This document shows, in pieces, positions 8,035 through 15,544 of a stretch of DNA of 36,696 nucleotides (position 1 is its first letter; every line of letters begins with the position of its first letter). The stretch is from NCBI RefSeq assembly GCF_013141825.1, contig NZ_RZNH01000048.1:2070-38765 (forward strand). Reading direction: 5' to 3'. The notes under the pieces were generated by a model. It was given only the letters and a program-made list of their open reading frames with translations, ran no database searches and had not been told where the DNA came from. The DNA comes from Marinifilum caeruleilacunae (lineage in GTDB: Bacteria; Bacteroidota; Bacteroidia; Bacteroidales; Marinifilaceae). The position numbers and the translations under genes were made by a program.

Positions 8035-8149
8035 CGGCATACAAAAATGCATAAAAAATATAAGTGACTTAGTGACTTACGGAAAGTAAGTGCATTTAAT
8101 CAGCTCCCCCCGCTGCCGTACGAATCCTCTTGCCAGGTAAAACGCCCCC

Positions 8150-8216
8150 CTCCTATTTAAACCAGTTCTTAATTTTCAGCACATTGGCTTCTATCATTAA
8201 ATAATATGTAAATTTA
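8150..8216 (+). repeat. 67-bp TAAATTTA repeat, copy 3 (possible promoter)
   Basis: Full copy with TTGG, 21 bases and TAAATTTA. The start of the downstream secreted-protein gene is 167 bases further on. Confidence 0.7.
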
Positions 8217-8352
8217 TTTTCAAGACATTCTGCTATTACATGATGCATGATAAAAAAGGATGGAATGTACTGTTTATGTTATTAAAAACCCAGGAGAAGA
8301 TTTACTAGAATAAATTATATTTATTGCACATTACAGGATAAATAAATACGAC
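8217..8352 (+). repeat. Dispersed repeat shared with 6860-7000
   Basis: Second copy of the TTTTCAAGACATTC...GATAAATAAATAC element, again directly joined to a 67-bp repeat. It ends in ACGACATTGTAG, a string also seen before the last gene of the window (36531-36541). Confidence 0.65.
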
Positions 8353-8382
8353 ATTGTAGTTATATATACGTTACCAGTAATT

Positions 8383-9438
8383 ATGAGAACAGCGATCTAC
8401 ATCTTAATAAATTTAGTGCCATGTTTATTATTTGCACAGGATTATCCAATTATAGACACCTTAAATTATGGTGGGAATGTTAGCCATGTTAAGTATTACT
8501 TTCAAAACGATGGAGATAAAGAGATCTTGCTAGAAACCTACTGGTTCAATGAATCAAGAAAACATACCATTACATACACTGGATACGATGGCATTGAAAT
8601 ATATAAACAAACCAAAACATCCTATAATTACGATATCAATAACAACCTAACTACTGTAAAATATTTGGATTACATCAGTCCAAAAAATGACAGTATTGGA
8701 AAGCTGCTTATTTCTGAAATTAGAAAAGCTTATAAAGAGGATAAGAATATTTCAAATGAACTAATAGAGAAGTATCAAGCAATGTATGAGTATATTAATC
8801 CTGAAAACATTAATTGGGGATCGAATAAGGAGATGATTCCACTTTTAATTTTTAAAAGAAATCGAATTGGAAACGATTCTTTAATAGAAATATATAATGA
8901 AATCAATGATAAGGAAATATATCTTGATCAGATCGTATTTTTCTTTTATGACAAGCAAAATAGAATTAAAAGAAAAAAATGGATTGACATTCCTAACTCT
9001 AATGTATTCAAATTTCAGGTTTTCAAACCAAGCGATGTTAAACTTGAAGATTCTATAAAGGTTTTAACGAATTCATATCAAGAGAAGACTTTTAAATACT
9101 ATAAGGATTCTATTGTGATGAAACACTATGTAAATGGGCGTTTTACAGGTTCTGAAATCAATAAAACAAATAGCAATGGAACATTATCAGAATTTGTTTT
9201 AAATTCCAACGGCGATACTCTATCAAGTTACTTAAACGAATGGGATTTAAGGAAGAACTTAATAAATCGTAAAAGAATAAAACATACTGGATATGATGGA
9301 TTTGGCTATAGTTTGGATTTGACTTTTGGTAATATTAAAAAGTACAAATACGATGAGAAAAATAGACTCATACAGATTGATACATTTGAAGATGATAAAC
9401 ATGTTTGTACTGAACGGTTTGAAATAGTTGAAAAATAA
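8383..9438 (+). CDS. Secreted YD-repeat-like hypothetical protein
   Basis: This 351-residue protein has a signal peptide ending near LLFAQ (residue 19). The mature protein is a series of short beta strands with motifs such as TSYNYDINNNLTTVKYLD and KKYKYDEKNRLIQIDTFE, the pattern of divergent YD/RHS-like sheets. The phrase HTGYDG occurs near the end and a variant, YTGYDG, near the start. I cannot assign a named family. It is probably periplasmic or surface-exposed. Single-gene cassette bounded by GTT 8370 and AAC 9447. Confidence 0.65.
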   Translation: MRTAIYILINLVPCLLFAQDYPIIDTLNYGGNVSHVKYYFQNDGDKEILLETYWFNESRKHTITYTGYDGIEIYKQTKTSYNYDINNNLTTVKYLDYISPKNDSIGKLLISEIRKAYKEDKNISNELIEKYQAMYEYINPENINWGSNKEMIPLLIFKRNRIGNDSLIEIYNEINDKEIYLDQIVFFFYDKQNRIKRKKWIDIPNSNVFKFQVFKPSDVKLEDSIKVLTNSYQEKTFKYYKDSIVMKHYVNGRFTGSEINKTNSNGTLSEFVLNSNGDTLSSYLNEWDLRKNLINRKRIKHTGYDGFGYSLDLTFGNIKKYKYDEKNRLIQIDTFEDDKHVCTERFEIVEK

Positions 9439-9442
9439 CTAC

Positions 9443-9606
9443 TGGTAACAAAAATTAAAATTAATGGGCGATGATCCCAAAGGATCGAGACAGGCACAAC
9501 GAGATAATGTAACAAAAACAATAAACAAAAGCGGTGCTTGATAAGGAGGTGGTGGTAATCCTTATAGCTAACCGGAGCCCTCAAATTTTAGCAAAACCGA
9601 TAACTA
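9443..9606 (+). other. attC-like site, complete stem
   Basis: GGTAAC (AAC 9447-9449) is followed by an unpaired A-rich spacer and TTAAAATTAATGGGC. The right arm GCCCTCAAATTTTAGC pairs with it over most of 14 positions, then comes unpaired AAAACC and GATAAC, where GTT has become GAT. The variable part contains a GATCC/GGATC hairpin and TAATGTAACAAAAAC. The spacer opposite both arms mirrors the unpaired central spacer of known attC sites. Confidence 0.6.
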
Positions 9607-9616
9607 CAATTAGAAC

Positions 9617-10102
9617 ATGACAACACTTTTGATTATCCTTGGAGCTATTGGAGCATTAACAGGAGTATTTTTAATCTCCAATAGGATTGGACTTAAGCGA
9701 ATAATGCAAGAGAAAAATGAGGTCCTTAATGCTCATAAGAAGTTAGGTTATCCAAAGCTTGAAAAGTCTGTGCAATTCAAAATTATGGAAACCGGAGACA
9801 TATCTCCAATAGCTCAATTGATACCTGAATTAAGTGAAAAAAGCACACCCTTAATATTGCTCCGGCATTATATCACGATTTCCAAAAACGAGTTTAAGGA
9901 ATACTTGTTGAAATCTGATTTTGTAAATAAGCACAAGGTTGAAAATGCGCCTAATCCAAAACATGATGGTATGTGGATTAGAGAAAATGAAATAATTGAC
10001 CAAGAACGTGGTTACGTTCACCGCACTTGGCAAATATCCAGCGATAAAGAAGCCATTGATATTTATAGTGATTTATTGTGGGAGAAAATAAATTTTGAAT
10101 AA
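9617..10102 (+). CDS. Single-pass membrane-anchored hypothetical protein
   Basis: This 161-residue protein has one N-terminal hydrophobic segment (about 3-22, ILGAIGALTGVFLI). A soluble domain of about 135 residues follows. Conserved-looking features are YPKLEKSVQFKIMETGD, LRHYITISKNEFKEYLL and a Trp-rich end (GMWIRENEI, VHRTWQISSD). No family is recognised. The start lies 16 bases after the right box of the attC-like site, as expected for a cassette gene. Confidence 0.6.
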   Translation: MTTLLIILGAIGALTGVFLISNRIGLKRIMQEKNEVLNAHKKLGYPKLEKSVQFKIMETGDISPIAQLIPELSEKSTPLILLRHYITISKNEFKEYLLKSDFVNKHKVENAPNPKHDGMWIRENEIIDQERGYVHRTWQISSDKEAIDIYSDLLWEKINFE

Positions 10103-10105
10103 AAA

Positions 10106-10160
10106 GAGTAACTAGTAAAAGTTAAATTGCCTTAAAACGCAGCTTAGCCAGAAAGTTGAA
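10106..10160 (+). other. Weak attC-like spacer
   Basis: GAGTAACTAGTAAAAGTTAA (AAC 10110-10112) begins 5 bases after the stop. GCTTAGCC and AAAGTTG (GTT 10155-10157) come 24 bases before the next start. Pairing of the arms is poor, so this is a tentative call. Confidence 0.25.
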
Positions 10161-10180
10161 TCACCGAGATTAAGAGTACT

Positions 10181-10447
10181 ATGAGAAGAAAAATTAATTT
10201 AAAAGAAAGTGAACAGCTTAACAACAGGATTTCTGAGATTAAAAATTCACTAGGCATAAAACTAAATTGGTTTCTAATCATAGTCTTAATTGGAATCACA
10301 ATTGCTTCTGCATTTCATATCTATTTCTTCGACAAATCGAATTGGTCCCTAATTTCAAAATTTTTAGTTTGTGCTGCTCCAATTGGACTTTGGGTATTAG
10401 TCGAACAATATTTTAAACGAAAGAAAAGTGGAAACAAGGAATATTAA
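10181..10447 (+). CDS. Small two-helix membrane protein
   Basis: This 88-residue protein has a charged N-terminal helix (INLKESEQLNNRISEIKNSL). Two hydrophobic segments follow (about 29-46 and 56-74), and the tail is lysine rich (RKKSGNKEY). No family is recognised. The next gene starts with GTG 6 bases after its stop, so the two share a transcript and probably a cassette. Confidence 0.6.
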   Translation: MRRKINLKESEQLNNRISEIKNSLGIKLNWFLIIVLIGITIASAFHIYFFDKSNWSLISKFLVCAAPIGLWVLVEQYFKRKKSGNKEY

Positions 10448-10453
10448 AACCTA

Positions 10454-10855
10454 GTGGAAATACAAAATAAGGGTCAGATTTCTGTATTTCCAATCGATTT
10501 AAATAAAATAGCCAGACTTGAAGAATATGAAGATGAAGGTGATTTGTACCTGATTGAAACAAAAGATAAGAAATGCATTTACCTTTGGGATAATGAATAC
10601 TACTTGATTGATGACAAGGACTTTCCAAGTGACAAACTAGAAGTTTATATTGAAAACGCTTTCAAGTATGGAATTGGTAAGAAAGTAAATTGTCTAGGAA
10701 ATAAAGTGACTCCAATAATTGTAAAAGGAGATTATAAATGGTCATACTTTGGAAAGCTTGGTTTTCCTGATGACTTACAAATAGAAGACAAACAATTTGA
10801 TGCGATTATTGAGGAAATAAACAACGAAAGCCTAACAATGGCTCATAAAGCATAA
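10454..10855 (+). CDS. Soluble hypothetical protein ending inside an attC-like site
   Basis: This 133-residue protein starts at GTG 10454, the only start that uses the full open frame. It is acidic and mixed alpha/beta, with LARLEEYEDEGDLYLIETKD-like strands and an aromatic segment (CIYLWDNEYYLI). No named family is seen. Its last residues (SLTMAHKA) are encoded by the left arm of the attC-like site at 10830-11023. Partner of the membrane gene 10181-10447. Confidence 0.6.
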   Translation: MEIQNKGQISVFPIDLNKIARLEEYEDEGDLYLIETKDKKCIYLWDNEYYLIDDKDFPSDKLEVYIENAFKYGIGKKVNCLGNKVTPIIVKGDYKWSYFGKLGFPDDLQIEDKQFDAIIEEINNESLTMAHKA

Positions 10856-11023
10856 GTGAGCCAACTCATTTTGCTTAGATCGTAGCTTCGGCCCGCATCG
10901 CCAAATGGTTGATTTGGCTTTGAAAAGAAAAGATAAAAACAAATACATCGCTTTGGCTTTGTGAAATTTGAAAGTGAATTGGGGTTAATTTTCACTTATA
11001 CTTCATAGCCAAATCGTTACGTG
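10830..11023 (+). other. attC-like site overlapping the upstream gene
   Basis: The left arm GCCTAACAATGGCTCATAAAG (10829-10849) is the near reverse complement of the right arm CTTCATAGCCAAATCGTTACG (GTT 11016-11018). A second internal repeat, GATTTGGCTTTGAA near 10911, also matches TTCATAGCCAAATC. The left arm lies within the last codons of the upstream gene. The next gene starts 20 bases after the GTT. Confidence 0.6.
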
Positions 11024-11037
11024 CAAACCTAAATAAA

Positions 11038-11367
11038 ATGACAACGGAAGAATTTGTAAAAGCTTTTTATAAAGAAAAAGAGGATATTCTTAATGAATAT
11101 TTATCTGAAAATACTGAGACAGACGTTGGTCAACTAATAAAATCAATGAAATTATCTAACCAGCAATATGAAATCATGAGGAACATTCTAGATTCATCAT
11201 TTACAGATATCTATTATGGAATTCTATTAGGATTGGATGGTTGTTCATCTATAGGAGGAGCACAAGAAATGTATGAATTAAAAGATGAAAACGGAAATCA
11301 ACTAAGTGGAGAAATTGAAGGTTTCGCTTACGAAGTTTTCCATAATCAGAATAAACGAGACAAGTAA
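11038..11367 (+). CDS. Small soluble protein, immunity-like
   Basis: This 109-residue acidic protein has no signal or membrane segment. It has helical N- and middle parts, then ILLGLDGCSSIGGAQEMYEL (about residues 62-81), KDENGNQLSGEIEGFAYEVF and a short tail. The LDG-SIGG-Q-Y-L-DE-G pattern is one I associate with small stand-alone proteins of the immunity type, but I cannot name the family. It is followed without a gap by a membrane-protein gene (TAA 11365-11367, ATG 11368), so this is a two-gene cassette. Confidence 0.6.
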   Translation: MTTEEFVKAFYKEKEDILNEYLSENTETDVGQLIKSMKLSNQQYEIMRNILDSSFTDIYYGILLGLDGCSSIGGAQEMYELKDENGNQLSGEIEGFAYEVFHNQNKRDK

Positions 11368-11676
11368 ATGTTTATAGGCTATTTTGATTACATCATTTTT
11401 GGGTTACTACTCTTATTCAATGTACTATATTGGAAAAAGAGATTTAATGGAAAAACTGGATGCCTTATTATCGGAATTTTATTTGGAGTGGCAATTCCTT
11501 ATGTTTCAATGGAAATTGAGTTACTTCGAGTTAAGTCAGAGTTTGAAATGATTGATGGTTTCAATCTGCTTTATACCATTTTTCGTTTTCCAATGTATTG
11601 GATTATTGGAATTCTCCAATCTATTTTAATTAATATACATGACAAACAAAACCAGCCAGAAGGTAACAAAAGCTAA
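11368..11676 (+). CDS. Small membrane protein, stop codon in attC-like site
   Basis: This 102-residue protein has three hydrophobic segments (about 3-20, 30-48 and 68-88) with a KKRFNGKTG loop. No family is recognised. It starts directly after the previous stop. Its last residues (EGNKS) and TAA stop lie in GGTAACAAAAGCTAA, the left end of the following attC-like site, so the recombination site supplies the C-terminus. Confidence 0.55.
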   Translation: MFIGYFDYIIFGLLLLFNVLYWKKRFNGKTGCLIIGILFGVAIPYVSMEIELLRVKSEFEMIDGFNLLYTIFRFPMYWIIGILQSILINIHDKQNQPEGNKS

Positions 11677-11745
11677 AATTCAAGAGCAATGATCCTGAAG
11701 GATCAGAACAGGCACAACCAGATTATGTAATAATTTGTAACGAAT
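11661..11745 (+). other. attC-like left half with GATCC hairpin
   Basis: GGTAACAAAAGCTAAAATTC (AAC 11665-11667) overlaps the end of the upstream gene. It is followed by GATCC-TGAA-GGATC and a version of TAATGTAACAA. No right arm or GTT is evident before the next gene, which begins at 11817. Confidence 0.4.
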
Positions 11746-11816
11746 AGATAATTATACATTCCCTTGAAAAAATTGAAACTTACAGATTTAATTTCATCAC
11801 TAATTTGAACTAAGAA

Positions 11817-12140
11817 ATGAAAGGCGCAATTTCACTTATATCTTTAATCATTATTATTCTCCTGGGTATTGTATTAAAAGATACTTTATACTCTATCAAT
11901 ATTGCTGCCACTAAAAATGAGGCGCTACAAAGACAATATTTGATGAAAGTGAAGGAAATAAAAAATGTTGACTCCTTATATATTGAAATTGAAAACCAGA
12001 TAAATTATAGAAAACGCGAGCGAAATGAATTATCTAAAAAAGCCATTAGAAAAGGTAGACTTATAGGTATAAGCATGATTTTGGTAATTCTAAACACAAT
12101 ATTGATTTTTATAAGAACAAGAAGGAAAAACCGCACATAA
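11817..12140 (+). CDS. Two-helix membrane protein with helical loop
   Basis: This 107-residue protein has hydrophobic segments at about 3-20 and 83-101. Between them is a charged, probably coiled-coil stretch (NEALQRQYLMKVKEIKNVD and following). The end is strongly basic (RTRRKNRT). No family is recognised. Its stop codon overlaps the left box of the next attC-like site (CATAAC, AAC 12139-12141). Confidence 0.55.
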   Translation: MKGAISLISLIIIILLGIVLKDTLYSINIAATKNEALQRQYLMKVKEIKNVDSLYIEIENQINYRKRERNELSKKAIRKGRLIGISMILVILNTILIFIRTRRKNRT

Positions 12141-12330
12141 CAACGGGTTAAAGCCCCCGCACCGCGCGAGTCCTCTCACGTGATAAAACGCACCCCTCCT
12201 ATTTAAACCAGTTCTAATTTTCAAGACACTGGCTTCTATAATCAAATAATATGTAAATTTAATCGTATTAATTTATTGGGGAGATTTTTATTAAATCGCC
12301 CTCATTTTTTTGGCAAAACCCTTAGCTGCA
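12133..12330 (+). other. Composite attC-like site carrying a dispersed repeat
   Basis: GCACATAACAACGGGTTAAAGCC starts at the upstream stop. The right end TTTGGCAAAACCCTTAGCTGC pairs with GGGTT-AAGCC in part (CTT at 12321-12323 in place of GTT). It encloses a GCGCGAG-TCCT-CTCACGT hairpin, the 67-bp repeat (12196-12261) and a GATTT/AAATC hairpin related to that at 3096-3118. The overall layout parallels 2938-3146. Confidence 0.5.
12196..12261 (+). repeat. 67-bp TAAATTTA repeat, copy 4 (possible promoter)
   Basis: Copy with CTGG, 21 bases and TAAATTTA. It is one base shorter than the others in the TTCTAATTTTC part. The following RDD gene starts 94 bases downstream. Confidence 0.7.
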
Positions 12331-12354
12331 AGCTGAATAAAGACAACAAAAAAC

Positions 12355-13248
12355 ATGACAGAATTAAAAGACAAAGTAACCATTGGACTAAGATTAGCAT
12401 CAATGTTGGTCGACCATTTTGCAATGACTTTCATAATGATGTTTATCATTATGCCAGGATTTGTTGTAAGTATGTTTGACGCATTTAACTTAGACCATGA
12501 ACCAAGCTCATTCGGATTTGGCGGAATGTCATTTCTATTTGCTTTTGGATTTTCCGCGTACTTTAACAAGGACATATTTAATGGACGAAGTCCTGCAAAG
12601 AGAATTCTAAAAATGCAGGTCATTGATAACAAAACAGGACAAGCAGCAAACCCTTTAAAATGTTTAGTTCGTAATTTGACCATCCCACTATGGCCACTTG
12701 AAGTAATCTTTGTCCTAATTGACCCCAAAAAACGACTTGGTGACAGAATTGCAGGAACAAGAATTGATTATATTGAAAATCCAGAAAAGATAAAATTGGA
12801 TTGGTCCAAATTCACAATTGCGTTGTTGATTGCTATTATTTTCTCAATTCTTATTTCACTTCCTTTTGCATTAATGAATTCAAAATTGGAAACTGATAAA
12901 ATCTCATATGTCGAGAATACATTTGATCAAACGAAAAGTGTTCAGACCAACAACCTATTTGAAACTAAACTCGATGGATTGATAAGAGAAGCTGACTTTA
13001 AAGTTTATAAGCAAATTGAGAATGACGATAGGAAATATGTTGCAGGGATTCTATATTTCAACAATCGACGTGACTATGACAACTTTAAGGAATCTGAAAT
13101 GAGAATCTCTGAATTGTTGAATTCCGAATTTTCACCTGACCACCATGTTTGTTTCTTGAAGTTTGTTTACAAAGAACCAGGAAGCATGAGTACAAGACAA
13201 AAACTATATGACTCGAGAAAAGAAAAAAACAGAAAAGCCAGCAGTTAA
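12355..13248 (+). CDS. RDD family membrane protein with C-terminal extension
   Basis: The N-terminal 145 residues are an RDD domain. The first helix is RLASMLVDHFAMTF (Arg and Asp), and further hydrophobic segments follow. The signature is LVRNLTIPLWPLEVIFVLID (about 103-122) followed by KKRLGDRIAGTRI. A further membrane helix lies at about 152-175, and a soluble domain of about 110 residues completes the protein. RDD proteins are integral membrane proteins, some linked to ion transport, but the substrate here is unknown. The C-terminal extension is not recognised. Another RDD gene lies at 28630. Single-gene cassette. Confidence 0.75.
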   Translation: MTELKDKVTIGLRLASMLVDHFAMTFIMMFIIMPGFVVSMFDAFNLDHEPSSFGFGGMSFLFAFGFSAYFNKDIFNGRSPAKRILKMQVIDNKTGQAANPLKCLVRNLTIPLWPLEVIFVLIDPKKRLGDRIAGTRIDYIENPEKIKLDWSKFTIALLIAIIFSILISLPFALMNSKLETDKISYVENTFDQTKSVQTNNLFETKLDGLIREADFKVYKQIENDDRKYVAGILYFNNRRDYDNFKESEMRISELLNSEFSPDHHVCFLKFVYKEPGSMSTRQKLYDSRKEKNRKASS

Positions 13249-13364
13249 CATTGTATAATAATAGCCGAGACAGCAGTAAATTCAACGATTGTATCCTGCT
13301 TCAACTTTTCTGTAACCCGTCAGAAAATTACCACGCAATTGGCTACTATTCTTATACTCAACCT
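13243..13364 (+). other. attC-like site with long stem
   Basis: GTTAAC (AAC 13247-13249, overlapping the upstream stop) is followed by ATTGTATAATAATAGCC. The right arm GGCTACTATTCTTATACTC pairs with GTATAATAATAGCC with one mismatch and one bulge. The right end reads CAACCTTAG, without a clean GTT. The next gene starts about 55 bases further on. Confidence 0.5.
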
Positions 13365-13418
13365 TAGGGGGCATTTTGATAGCGTCTTTTACTAAAGAAA
13401 CTCCAATAACAGACAACT

Positions 13419-14618
13419 ATGAATTCCAAACAACTATTCTTTCTAATTATTATCCCATTTTTTTTTAGTTGTAATCAAAAAGCAAGCAACCCGATTGATG
13501 AACTAAAATCAATAGGAAAAAGAATGAAAGAAAATAATTGTATTGAATATTCATACAAAATCGAAAAATATAGAAGTTATTCAGGACAAGCTCCTACCAG
13601 GAATGGAAAAATCTACTTTGAAAAAAACCTGGAAGACTCAATAATTGGGATGAATTTTTACAACAAGCAAGCTCCTTTCGTAACCTTTTACGGTGGAGAT
13701 TGCCATGTTACAATGCGAAAAGCAGATAGTACTGCCCATAGAGCACCACTCGTCCACTTTAAAAATGGGCACGGAGTAAGTCTTCCTTTCTTAGAAATGT
13801 CATATTGCGCTATTCAATTGTTCTTATCCAAACCCGACATTGAATTACAAATTGATTCATTAGTGAAAAATGATACTATTTTTAATAATCAAGCCTGTAC
13901 TTATTACTCTTTTTGGGCAAATGAAAAGTTTATTGATACACACAAAGCCTTTGATAAGTATAACAAAAAAGTAGAATTGATTATTAACAACAACTCCTTA
14001 CCATTATACTATTCCCAGTATAAACCAATTATGCGTAACAAGAATCTTGACTATCATTTCACCGAAGCATTTTTCAGTAATTATTCTCTTGAAAGTAAAT
14101 ATTCTTCTTCACTATTTCGAATGGAAAACATTCCTGAATATTATACCTGGGATATGTATAAATCTGTGAGAAAAACTTTAGCTAATGGTCAAGCTGCCCC
14201 AGATTGGACTTTACCACAATTAGACGGAGATTCCATAACTTTATCAGATTTAAAAGGGAAATATGTTCTTTTAGATTTTTGGTTCATTGGATGCGGAGCT
14301 TGTATTAAGTCAATTCCAACATTAAATGAAATTCAAAATTCCTATCGAAAACATAATCTAGAAGTCATTGGTATAAGTACAGACTTGAAGAACCCCGAAA
14401 AAATTAAAGAATATTGCGCAAAAAGAGGCATGCTTTATCGAAACTTATTCAACGGTAACTCAATTAGTAAAAAATACAAAATCAATGCTGCCCCCATCTT
14501 CTATCTGATTGACAAGAAAGGAACAATCGTATACACTCAGATTGGTCATGACAGCAAAAAATTAAAGGAAAATATCGCTAAACAATTGAATAAAACGGCC
14601 CCTAACCGCGGGTCATAG
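13419..14618 (+). CDS. TlpA-like thioredoxin-fold lipoprotein
   Basis: This 399-residue protein has a lipoprotein signal (FFSC, Cys 18), a roughly 230-residue beta-rich region of unknown fold, then a TlpA/ResA-type thioredoxin domain from about 254. It shows GQAAPDWTLPQLDG, LKGKYVLLDFW, the redox motif CGAC (292-295) and the cis-proline segment AAPIFYLID. It probably acts in the periplasm as a membrane-anchored thiol-disulfide oxidoreductase. The last residues (TAPNRGS) and TAG stop lie inside the attC-like site 14600-14733. Unusually large for a cassette gene. Confidence 0.85.
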   Translation: MNSKQLFFLIIIPFFFSCNQKASNPIDELKSIGKRMKENNCIEYSYKIEKYRSYSGQAPTRNGKIYFEKNLEDSIIGMNFYNKQAPFVTFYGGDCHVTMRKADSTAHRAPLVHFKNGHGVSLPFLEMSYCAIQLFLSKPDIELQIDSLVKNDTIFNNQACTYYSFWANEKFIDTHKAFDKYNKKVELIINNNSLPLYYSQYKPIMRNKNLDYHFTEAFFSNYSLESKYSSSLFRMENIPEYYTWDMYKSVRKTLANGQAAPDWTLPQLDGDSITLSDLKGKYVLLDFWFIGCGACIKSIPTLNEIQNSYRKHNLEVIGISTDLKNPEKIKEYCAKRGMLYRNLFNGNSISKKYKINAAPIFYLIDKKGTIVYTQIGHDSKKLKENIAKQLNKTAPNRGS

Positions 14619-14733
14619 CGCATGATGCAGTTCGGCTCGTCTGGATGCGGAAGTGAGAATTTAAACGAAAGAACCATAAACAACAGACCTGCGGGGGAAG
14701 ACAGCACGACGCCATACCCGCGGAACATTAGCA
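14600..14733 (+). other. attC-like site, sister of the site at 207-338
   Basis: CCCTAAC (AAC 14604-14606) to ATTAGC (ATT 14727-14729 in place of GTT). GCGGGT pairs with ACCCGC and the inside matches 207-338 closely: AGCGCATG, GTTCGGCTCG, GTGAGA-TTTAA, CATAAACAACA, CCTGCGG, CAGCACGACGCCATACCCGCG. Its left arm is the end of the upstream coding sequence. Confidence 0.6.
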
Positions 14734-14739
14734 ATAATT

Positions 14740-15435
14740 ATGAAACGAATTACATTTTTACTTTTATTAATAGCGAATTCGACATTTGCCCAATTCCATT
14801 TTTCAGATCTACAATATGTAGATATTGAATCAAGCTATCTTAATGGGAAGTTTGGTTTTAATAAAACATCAGAATTTCAACTCATAAATAAATTATGCGA
14901 TGACTCCATGGACTGTTTTAAGTATTACGACCCTACTACTATTATTGGTTATTGGCCTATAAATGACAAAACGAAAATTGAGCTTCACTACACCGAAGCC
15001 CCAAGCGATGATCCAACTTTTATAGCTATTTACAAAGGCAAAGTAATACTGGAAGAATCAGGATCTACATTACATTTTAAGGGGAATACCCTATACATAG
15101 AAGGCAACGCCAACTCCTATTTTGATAAAAAAAGAAAATTTCAGTTTGTAAATAATTCCTATCAAGAAGTCACTCAACCCTTCTACTACATCGGATTAAA
15201 AGGGAATCTCAATTATCCAATCCAAATATACAAGACTGAACAATTCAAAGAAAAACTAGCATATCTACCAAAAGATTATAAAATTGAAGTTTTAATGGGT
15301 AAAACCGGAGGAGAATATGATGATTTAGAAAAGGTTCTAATTAAAACTGAATTTGGTTTAATTGGTTGGTTAAACTTTAAAGATATAGCTTTTGAAAGAC
15401 CTATGGTCGATGGACTATATTTTCACGGAGATTAA
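14740..15435 (+). CDS. Secreted protein with C-terminal SH3-like segment
   Basis: This 231-residue protein has a signal peptide ending near STFAQ (residue 18). The middle is beta-rich (GYWPINDKTKIELHYTEAP, STLHFKGNTLYIEG). From about 165 the pattern PIQIYKTEQF, LPKDYKIEVLMGK and FGLIGWLNFKDI looks like a bacterial SH3-type domain ending in GW(L). It is probably periplasmic. No named family. The start is 11 bases after the attC-like site, so the gene is read straight from the site. Confidence 0.65.
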   Translation: MKRITFLLLLIANSTFAQFHFSDLQYVDIESSYLNGKFGFNKTSEFQLINKLCDDSMDCFKYYDPTTIIGYWPINDKTKIELHYTEAPSDDPTFIAIYKGKVILEESGSTLHFKGNTLYIEGNANSYFDKKRKFQFVNNSYQEVTQPFYYIGLKGNLNYPIQIYKTEQFKEKLAYLPKDYKIEVLMGKTGGEYDDLEKVLIKTEFGLIGWLNFKDIAFERPMVDGLYFHGD

Positions 15436-15442
15436 TAAACCA

Positions 15443-15530
15443 TTGCCAAGAAAAATTAAAATTAAAGGGCGGTGATGCTCCCCCCATTAGCTATCGGGAG
15501 CCCTCTATTTTGCAAAAAGCTAACCCATAA
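15443..15530 (+). other. attC-like site with inner GCTCCC hairpin
   Basis: TTGCCAAG is followed by AAAAATTAAAATTAAAGGGC, with AAG where AAC is usual. The variable part is a hairpin GCTCCC...GGGAGC around ATTAGCTATC. The right arm is CCTCTATTTTGCAAAAAGCTAACC, with GCTAACC where other sites have CGTTACC. Both boxes look decayed. The next start is 15 bases on. Confidence 0.45.
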
Positions 15531-15544
15531 TTATTAATTATAAA

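Larger units (their letters stand above)
8035..8382 (+). other. Repeat-filled spacer, no gene
   Basis: The spacer begins with a site-like left end overlapping the stop (ATAACGGCAT). It contains a decayed GC hairpin element (8104-8140), the 67-bp repeat (8150-8216) and the element shared with 6860-7000 (8217-8352). It ends with a right box TACGTTACCAGTAA (GTT 8370-8372) 10 bases before the next start. The left and right ends do not pair well. Confidence 0.55.

Noticed and set aside
12276-12479. Frame overlapping the start of the RDD gene
   Set aside because: It runs through a hairpin and site arm and overlaps a strong coding sequence in another frame.
14622-14828. Frame starting inside the attC-like site 14600-14733
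   Set aside because: It overlaps the signal peptide of the better-supported secreted-protein gene at 14740 in another frame.
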